Notes under the pieces: generated by a model
What the model was told of the DNA's origin: nothing
Seen by the model: the letters and a program-made list of their open reading frames with translations, nothing else
Database searches by the model: none
In this document: positions 8,558 to 13,008 of the stretch, piece by piece
Position numbering within the stretch: position 1 is the first letter of the stretch
How the letters are laid out: every line of letters starts with the position of its first letter
Program-made: the position numbers and the translations under genes
Assembly: GCA_902490355.1 (NCBI GenBank)
Contig: CABUDN010000068.1
Location: 1 to 13,008 of the forward strand
From: an uncultured Oscillibacter sp.
GTDB lineage: Bacteria > Bacillota > Clostridia > Oscillospirales > Oscillospiraceae
Length of the DNA: 13,008 bases
Direction: 5' to 3'

Positions 8558-10453
8558 TCAGTCCAGTTCCGCCTGGCCGGTATAGAGCTGGTAGTACCGG
8601 CCGTGCTGGGTGATCAGATCATCGTGGTCACCCCGCTCGATGATCCGTCCCTGCTCCAGAACCATGATGGCCTTGGCATTGCGGACCGTGGAGAGACGAT
8701 GCGCAATGACAAACACCGTACGTCCGGCCATCAGCCGGTCCATCCCCCGCTCAATGAGCTTTTCTGTCCGGGTATCGATGGAACTGGTCGCCTCATCCAA
8801 AATCAGCACCGGAGGATTGGCACACGCCGCCCGGGCAATGTTGAGCAGCTGCCGTTCGCCCTGGGAGAGGTTCCCGCCGTCTCCGGAGAGGACCGTGTTG
8901 TATCCGTGGGGCAGGTGCCGGATAAAGGTATCCGCACCGGCCAGCTGCGCGGCCGCCTCCACTTCCTCATCGGTGGCATCCAGCCGCCCGTAACGGATGT
9001 TGTCCGCCACGGTGCCGGTAAAGAGGTGGGTATCCTGCAGCACCACACCCAAAGACCGGCGCAGGGAGTCCTTCCGGATGTCCCGCACGTCGATGCCGTC
9101 ATAGGTGATGGTTCCGCTCTGAATCTCATAGAAGCGGTTGATGAGGCTGGTGATGGTGGTTTTTCCCGCGCCGGTGGATCCCACAAAGGCAATCTTCTGA
9201 CCCGGCTTTGCAAACAGGGAGATATCATGGAGAATCACCTTGCGGTCATCATAGCCAAAGACCACATGGTCAAACCGCACATCTCCCTGCAGAGGAACCA
9301 GGGTGCCGTCCGGTTTCTTCCAGGCCCAGGCGCCGGAATCAAAGGACGCTTCCGAAAGCGTTCCCTCCGCGTCCTGCTTGACCCGCACCAGTGTGACTTC
9401 ACCCGCATCCGGCTCGGGCTGGGTTTCCATGACCTCGAAAACCCGTTCCGCACCGGCCACCGCGGAAAGAATCGTATTGACCTGCTGCGACATCTGCGTA
9501 ATGGGCTGGCTGACCTGCCGGGTGCACTGCAGAAACAGCGCCAGATCGCCCAGTTGGAAGCTGCCGCCTCCAATGGCCAGCATAGCGCCCACGCAGCAAG
9601 TCAGGGCATAGTTGATATAGCTGAGGTTTCCCATGGCCGGCATCATCACACCGGCAAAAATCTGCGCGCGGGTCGCCGCCTGCTGGTAGGCCTCATTGCG
9701 GACATTGAAGCCCTCCCGGGCAGCCTGCTCGTGATTGAAGACCTTAATGACTTTCTGGCCTTCCATCATTTCCTCAATATAGCCGTTGACCTCGCCCACA
9801 GCCTTTTGCTGCAGGGCAAAATACCGCCGGGAACGGCTGCCCACAGCCTTCACCACCACCAGCATGACCACCAGCACGCCGATGGTCACCAAGGTCAGCA
9901 GCGGATTGATCACCAGCATCATCAGCAGCGTGCCGGAAAAGTTCAGCGCGCAGGAAATCAGGCTGGCGAAGCTGTTGTTCAGAGCCTCCGACACCGTTTC
10001 AATGTCGTTGGTATACCGGCTCATGAGTTCGCCGTGGGTATGGGTATCAAAGTATTTCAGCGGCAGGGACTGCATCTTGTCAAACAGATCTGCCCGGAGC
10101 TGCGCCACCGTGTTCTGGGAAACGTGAACCATCAGACGGGCATACCCAAACGAGCATCCCGCTCCCAAAATATACACCCCCGCCATGACTGCCAGCATGC
10201 GGGCCAGTCCCGGGAAATCACCCGGGAGAATATAGTCATTGATGAGGGGCTTGAGCAGATACGATCCGCCGATGGTACAGGCGGAGCTGGCAAACAGCAG
10301 CACGACTACCAGCACCAGATGTGACCGGTACCGTCCCAGATAGCGCATAAGCTTGCGCAGGGTACCCCGCATATCCTTGGGTTTTTGAAAACCATGCCGT
10401 CCGGGACCATGACCGCCCGGTCCCATGGGCCGTTCCTTTTTTTCAGCCACCAA
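8558..10453 (-). CDS. Heterodimeric ABC exporter, catalytic-site subunit
   Basis: This type IV-fold (BmrD/TM288-like) half-transporter of 631 residues has six membrane helices (about 45-330) fused to a nucleotide-binding domain (about 395-631). Walker A is GSTGAGKTT (425-433), the signature LSQGE (529-533), Walker B ends D553 with catalytic E554, and the switch histidine is H585. The catalytic Glu and His are intact, whereas the signature deviates from LSGGQ, as expected of the subunit whose signature faces the degenerate site. A linker of about 40 residues containing GAWAWKKPDG (about 369-378) joins the domains, as in many clostridial homologs. The start is uncertain: TTG at 10453 (6 nt from GGAAGGAG at 10460-10467), GTG at 10450 (9 nt), or ATG at 10426 (7 nt after AAGGA). 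It overlaps the partner gene by 11 nt, so translation is probably coupled. Substrate unknown; drugs or amphipathic compounds are typical. Confidence 0.93.
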   Translation of the reverse strand: MVAEKKERPMGPGGHGPGRHGFQKPKDMRGTLRKLMRYLGRYRSHLVLVVVLLFASSACTIGGSYLLKPLINDYILPGDFPGLARMLAVMAGVYILGAGCSFGYARLMVHVSQNTVAQLRADLFDKMQSLPLKYFDTHTHGELMSRYTNDIETVSEALNNSFASLISCALNFSGTLLMMLVINPLLTLVTIGVLVVMLVVVKAVGSRSRRYFALQQKAVGEVNGYIEEMMEGQKVIKVFNHEQAAREGFNVRNEAYQQAATRAQIFAGVMMPAMGNLSYINYALTCCVGAMLAIGGGSFQLGDLALFLQCTRQVSQPITQMSQQVNTILSAVAGAERVFEVMETQPEPDAGEVTLVRVKQDAEGTLSEASFDSGAWAWKKPDGTLVPLQGDVRFDHVVFGYDDRKVILHDISLFAKPGQKIAFVGSTGAGKTTITSLINRFYEIQSGTITYDGIDVRDIRKDSLRRSLGVVLQDTHLFTGTVADNIRYGRLDATDEEVEAAAQLAGADTFIRHLPHGYNTVLSGDGGNLSQGERQLLNIARAACANPPVLILDEATSSIDTRTEKLIERGMDRLMAGRTVFVIAHRLSTVRNAKAIMVLEQGRIIERGDHDDLITQHGRYYQLYTGQAELD

Positions 10454-12179
10454 TGCTCACTCCTTCCTGCTGAGACTGATACACGTCCCGATAAATCTCG
10501 CAGCGTGCCATGAGTTCTGCATGGGTGCCCTGATCCACCACGCGTCCTGCATCCATCACCAGAATCCGGTCGGCCTGACAAATGGAGGTGACCCGCTGGG
10601 CAATGATGATCTTGGTGGTATTTTTAAGCTCATTGGCAAAGGCGCTGCGGATCTTGGCATCCGTTGCGGTATCCACCGCGCTGGTGGAATCGTCCAGGAT
10701 CAGCACTTTCGGCTGCTTCAAAATGGCCCGGGCGATGCAAAGCCGCTGCTTTTGTCCGCCGGAAACATTGACGCCGCCCTGTCCCAGATCCGTATCCAGA
10801 CCATCGGGCATCCGCTCCAGGAACTCGTCGGCGCAGGCAGCCCGGCAGGCCGCCCAGAGCTGTTCCTCCGTGGCATTGGGATCGCCCCAGAGGAGGTTTT
10901 CCCGAATGGTGCCGGAAAAGAGGGTGTTCTTTTGCAGCACCACGCTCACTGCATCCCGCAGATGCTCCATGGTATAGCTGTTCACCGGTCTGCCGCCCAC
11001 CAGGACGGTTCCCTCCGTGGCTTCATACAGCCGGGGAATCAGCGACACCAACGTACTCTTGCCGCTGCCGGTTCCGCCCAGAATGCCCACTGTGGCGCCG
11101 GAGGGAATCTGCAGATCCACATCCCGCAAAATCCACTCCGGACTCTCAGGATCATACTTGAAGGAAACATGCCGGAACTCGATGGTCCCATCCTGAACCC
11201 GGGCACCTTCCTGCGCCTTCTCATTGTCAATGGACGGGCGCTCCTCCAATACTTCGGCAATCCGGCGTGCGCAGGCAACCGACCGGGTCAGCATCATAAA
11301 GACCATGGACACCATCATCAGCGACACCATAATCTGCGTGATATAGGTGAAGTAGGTCATCAGCTTGCCGGTATCCAGCGTGCCTGCAAACACCATCTGG
11401 CCGCCAAACCACATGACCGCGATGATGGTGCCGTAAATGATGAGCATCATGATGGGCATGTTGATGACCACCATACCGAATGCACGCTCCGAGGTGCGCT
11501 TGAGATCCAGATTGCGCCGGGCAAACTTCTCCCGCTCATGGTCTTCCCGCACAAAGGATTTGACCACCCGGATTCCCGTCAGGTTCTCCTGCACCACCAG
11601 GTTCAATGCGTCGGTCTTTTCCTGGAGGGAGCGGAACATCGGGCCCACCTTAATCAAGAGGCTTCCCACCAGGACCACCAGCAGCGGAAGCGCCACCAAA
11701 AAGACATTGCTCAGCTGATAGCTGATGCTCACCGACAGAACCAGAGCCGAAACCAGCATCACCGGCGCCCGTACCAGCAGCCGCATTCCCATCATCAAAG
11801 ACAGCTGCATGCTGTTGACATCACTGGTCAGGCGGGTCACCAGAGAGGCGGTGGAAAACTTTTCAATGTTGGAAAATGCAAACTCCTGGATATGGTCGTA
11901 CTCCGCCCGGCGCAGATTCGCGCCGAAGCCCTGACCTGCTATAGACGAGCAGGCTGCGCTGCCCAGGCCAAAGCACAATGACACCAGTGCCATGACCACC
12001 ATCAGCCCACCCTTTTGCAGGATATAGGACTGATCGCCATTGGCAATGCCGATATCCACAATATCACTCATCACCAGCGGAATCAGCAGCTCAAACACCG
12101 CCTCCGCCGCCGAACAGAGGACGCCCGCCAAAATCCAGGGGGCATATGGTCTGGCCTGCGGCCAGAGTTTTTTGATCAT
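10443..12179 (-). CDS. Heterodimeric ABC exporter, degenerate-site subunit
   Basis: This 578-residue half-transporter (BmrC/TM287-like) has six membrane helices (about 15-300) and a nucleotide-binding domain (about 340-578). Walker A is GGTGSGKST (368-376) and the signature is VSGGQ (472-476). Walker B is LILDD, with Asp497 in place of the catalytic Glu, and the switch histidine is replaced by Gln528 (IIIAQRVTS). These two changes define the partner that supplies the non-hydrolysing ATP site in asymmetric exporters, so the protein should work only as a dimer with the product of the next gene. The ATG has GAGGAGG (12190-12196) 10 nt upstream and overlaps the marR stop as ATGA. Its 3' end overlaps the next gene by 11 nt. 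All three genes should be read from the MarR-controlled promoter. Confidence 0.95.
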   Translation of the reverse strand: MIKKLWPQARPYAPWILAGVLCSAAEAVFELLIPLVMSDIVDIGIANGDQSYILQKGGLMVVMALVSLCFGLGSAACSSIAGQGFGANLRRAEYDHIQEFAFSNIEKFSTASLVTRLTSDVNSMQLSLMMGMRLLVRAPVMLVSALVLSVSISYQLSNVFLVALPLLVVLVGSLLIKVGPMFRSLQEKTDALNLVVQENLTGIRVVKSFVREDHEREKFARRNLDLKRTSERAFGMVVINMPIMMLIIYGTIIAVMWFGGQMVFAGTLDTGKLMTYFTYITQIMVSLMMVSMVFMMLTRSVACARRIAEVLEERPSIDNEKAQEGARVQDGTIEFRHVSFKYDPESPEWILRDVDLQIPSGATVGILGGTGSGKSTLVSLIPRLYEATEGTVLVGGRPVNSYTMEHLRDAVSVVLQKNTLFSGTIRENLLWGDPNATEEQLWAACRAACADEFLERMPDGLDTDLGQGGVNVSGGQKQRLCIARAILKQPKVLILDDSTSAVDTATDAKIRSAFANELKNTTKIIIAQRVTSICQADRILVMDAGRVVDQGTHAELMARCEIYRDVYQSQQEGVSIGG

Positions 12180-12613
12180 CGTGTCTCATCCTCCTCGAGA
12201 TTCCGAATCACCCGGGAAAGCAGCGTCCGCAGGATTTCCTGCTCCTCCGCCGTGAATCCCCGAACCATTTGCTGTTCCGCTTCCTGAAAGTGCCGCTGGA
12301 ACAGCGCCTGCTGCTGGCTTCCCTTCTCCGTCAGGGTAATCAGACGGCGGCGGGCATCCGTTCCGCTGACGCTGCGCACCACCATCCCCTTTTCCTCCAG
12401 ACGGTCCAGGATTCCATTGGCTGTAGGGGGCTTTACCCGCAAAAATCCGGTCAGTTCACACTGCGGCGCCTGTCCGCCATTGCGCCCCAGATAAAGCAGC
12501 ACGTGCATCTGGGCCGGTGTCACATCGTATTGGGTCAGCCGGACATCCAGTCTGGTCCGGGCCAGATGCGCCGCCCGTCCCAACGTGGGCCCCAGTGCGT
12601 TGATCATTTGCAT
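12176..12613 (-). CDS. MarR-family transcriptional repressor of the ABC operon
   Basis: This 145-residue winged-helix protein is expected to bind its own promoter as a dimer and release on contact with an exported compound or stress signal. It contains the MarR core: an N-terminal dimer helix, VTPAQMHVLLYLGRNGG leading into the helix-turn-helix (ELTGFLRVKPPTANGILDRL), and the wing DARRRLITLTEKG. The C-terminal dimer helices are rich in Gln, Glu and Arg. The start is the ATG at 12613, with AAGGGG (12622-12627) 8 nt upstream. A GTG at 12622 overlaps that site, and an ATG at 12607 is 14 nt away. Its stop overlaps the first ABC gene as ATGA. TTAGC-N2-GCTAA operators sit on the promoter, supporting autorepression. 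Confidence 0.93.
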   Translation of the reverse strand: MQMINALGPTLGRAAHLARTRLDVRLTQYDVTPAQMHVLLYLGRNGGQAPQCELTGFLRVKPPTANGILDRLEEKGMVVRSVSGTDARRRLITLTEKGSQQQALFQRHFQEAEQQMVRGFTAEEQEILRTLLSRVIRNLEEDETR

Positions 12614-12628
12614 ATCATGCACCCCTTA

Positions 12629-12665
12629 TTTTAGCCTGCTAAAAATTAGCATGCTAAATACTAGC
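12629..12665. promoter_or_regulatory. Tandem MarR operator array
   Basis: Two palindromes share the form TTAGC-N2-GCTAA: TTTTAGC-CT-GCTAAAA (12629-12644) and TTAGC-AT-GCTAA (12646-12657). Their centres are 15 bp apart. A third half-site, CTAGC (12661-12665), continues the same 15-bp register and lies in the -10 box. The second palindrome covers the expected transcription start and the first lies just downstream, so binding would block RNA polymerase. Assignment to the adjacent MarR protein is by position and symmetry. Confidence 0.75.
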
Positions 12666-12686
12666 ACACAGCGCATTTTCTGTCAA
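12658..12686 (-). promoter_or_regulatory. Promoter of the marR-ABC operon
   Basis: On the minus strand a perfect TTGACA (12681-12686), a 17-bp spacer and TAGTAT (12658-12663), with TG one base before the -10, give a near-consensus promoter. Transcription should start near 12651, inside the second operator. A strong promoter under tight repression fits an inducible efflux operon. Confidence 0.85.
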
Positions 12687-12711
12687 CGTATATTTCGCCC
12701 CATTATTTGAA

Positions 12712-12729
12712 CGTTTTATGAATAAAACG
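12712..12729. repeat. 18-bp inverted repeat upstream of the marR promoter
   Basis: CGTTTTAT-GA-ATAAAACG is a perfect 8-bp inverted repeat with a 2-bp centre, about 25 bp upstream of the marR -35 box. It could be a second protein-binding site. It is too AT-rich to be a convincing terminator. It also overlaps the stop codon of the possible small ORF. Confidence 0.5.
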
Positions 12730-12844
12730 AGGAAAATCGCAACCTTTGTAAACAATTTGTGAAGCATCCTCCGCACCCGTTGACTTTCCGCAATTCACTC
12801 GGTATGATAAACCCATCAAGCGACAGCTTGAATTTGTACACCAC
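12716..12844 (-). CDS. Possible 42-codon small ORF (unrecognised)
   Basis: A GTG at 12844 (a second GTG follows at once) is 7 nt after GAAAGGAG, an excellent Shine-Dalgarno sequence. It opens 42 codons ending in TAA. The product begins VVYKFKLSLDGFIIPSEL and contains a CGGCFTNC cysteine cluster; no family is recognised and there is no clear membrane helix or signal peptide. A weak possible promoter, TTGCCA-17-TATTGT (12962-12967 and 12939-12944, minus strand), lies upstream, with the 12870-12911 hairpin in the leader. The predicted plus-strand small RNA covers its ribosome binding site and first ten codons. It may be real, or a chance product of the antisense relation. Confidence 0.25.
   Translation of the reverse strand: MVYKFKLSLDGFIIPSELRKVNGCGGCFTNCLQRLRFSSFYS
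12780..12808 (+). promoter_or_regulatory. Predicted SigA promoter for a small RNA
   Basis: TTGACT (12780-12785), a 17-bp spacer and TATGAT (12803-12808) score 5/6 and 5/6 against the SigA consensus. The expected start is A12815. No protein start lies between this promoter and the terminator at 12870-12917, so it appears to drive a short untranslated RNA. Confidence 0.6.
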
Positions 12845-12917
12845 TTTCCCTCTCCTTTCTCTATATCATATGACACGGCGGACGGTTCCCATGAATCGTC
12901 CGCCGTGTCATGTTTTT
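12815..12917 (+). ncRNA. Candidate ~103-nt small RNA
   Basis: A promoter with optimal spacing and an intrinsic terminator frame a transcript of about 103 nt with no credible ORF. The predicted parts in order are a 5' hairpin beginning at nucleotide 2 (TCAAGC-GACA-GCTTGA, 12816-12831), an unpaired CU-rich stretch (about 12841-12864), and the terminator hairpin. The CU-rich stretch holds CTCCTTTCT (12852-12860), identical to the 3' end of Firmicutes 16S rRNA, so it could pair with strong Shine-Dalgarno sequences. It is also exactly antisense to the start region of a possible small ORF. No known RNA family was recognised. Existence is inferred from the signals alone. Confidence 0.45.
12870..12917 (+). 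terminator. Strong intrinsic terminator
   Basis: A 15-bp perfect stem (12870-12884 with 12897-12911; ATGACACGGCGGACG with its complement) extends inward by three further pairs, one of them G-U, to a 6-nt loop. Five Ts (12913-12917) follow on the plus strand. The minus strand has no T run, so it works in one direction. No protein gene precedes it on the plus strand, which supports a small RNA or attenuated leader. Confidence 0.78.
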
Positions 12918-13008
12918 CGCCCTTCGATTTATCGAAAAACAATAAAAAACAATTGCACATTTGGCAACTCCCAGCAAGCAGCGTCAGGAAATAAAGGTTG
13001 TCGACAAC
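12918..13008. other. Non-coding contig end with short palindromes
   Basis: No gene is seen in these last 91 bases. They hold a small inverted repeat TTCGA-TTTA-TCGAA (12923-12936), an A-rich stretch (12934-12950), and a perfect 12-bp palindrome GTTGTCGACAAC (12997-13008) that ends exactly at the last base. Confidence 0.6.

Noticed and set aside
8603..11981. Long plus-strand frames (573 and 518 codons) opposite the ABC genes
   Set aside because: Both are antisense shadows of well-supported ABC exporter genes with all motifs intact on the minus strand.
12703..12960. An 85-codon minus-strand ORF at the right end, with GGGAG 7 nt before its ATG
   Set aside because: It reads straight through the strong hairpin at 12870-12911 and the candidate small ORF in a different frame. 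It matches no family, and the ribosome site is only moderate. Kept out as likely spurious.

Overview
The window looks like a whole metagenomic or draft contig from a fairly GC-rich Clostridia bacterium, probably a gut Oscillospiraceae/Ruminococcaceae member (Faecalibacterium/Gemmiger/Subdoligranulum type). The evidence is AAGGAG-type ribosome binding sites, SigA-type promoters with TGn extended -10 boxes, and protein sequences typical of that group. This placement is an inference from general appearance and was not tested by a search. Bases 1-48 are not genomic: they are a remnant of an Illumina TruSeq index adapter, so the left edge is an assembly end.

Layout. (1) 110-3093, minus strand: rlmB (23S rRNA 2'-O-methyltransferase) followed 14 nt later by a membrane protein that keeps the P1B-type ATPase fold plan but has lost every catalytic motif. 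(2) 3206-5577, plus strand: ftsH, an AAA+ zinc protease, with its own strong promoter divergent from rlmB and a bidirectional terminator. (3) 5576-8540: a MATE efflux transporter (minus) divergent from a membrane-anchored XRE-type regulator with a large outer domain (plus). A 14-bp direct repeat sits on the predicted MATE promoter. (4) 8558-12686, minus strand: a marR-ABC-ABC operon encoding a MarR repressor and the two halves of an asymmetric heterodimeric ABC exporter of the TM287/288 (BmrCD, LmrCD) type. The genes overlap by 4 and 11 nt. The promoter carries TTAGC-N2-GCTAA operator units repeated at a 15-bp period. (5) 12690-13008: no recognisable protein gene, but a well-formed promoter and strong terminator frame a predicted ~103-nt RNA. 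Its CU-rich middle matches the 16S rRNA 3' tail and also lies antisense to the Shine-Dalgarno of a possible 42-codon ORF.

Together the window combines housekeeping functions (rRNA modification, membrane protein quality control) with two separately regulated efflux modules. The less familiar items are the pseudo-P-type ATPase, the small RNA locus and its possible antisense peptide, and the direct repeat between the MATE and sensor-regulator genes. No tRNA, rRNA, CRISPR array, transposase or phage gene was seen.
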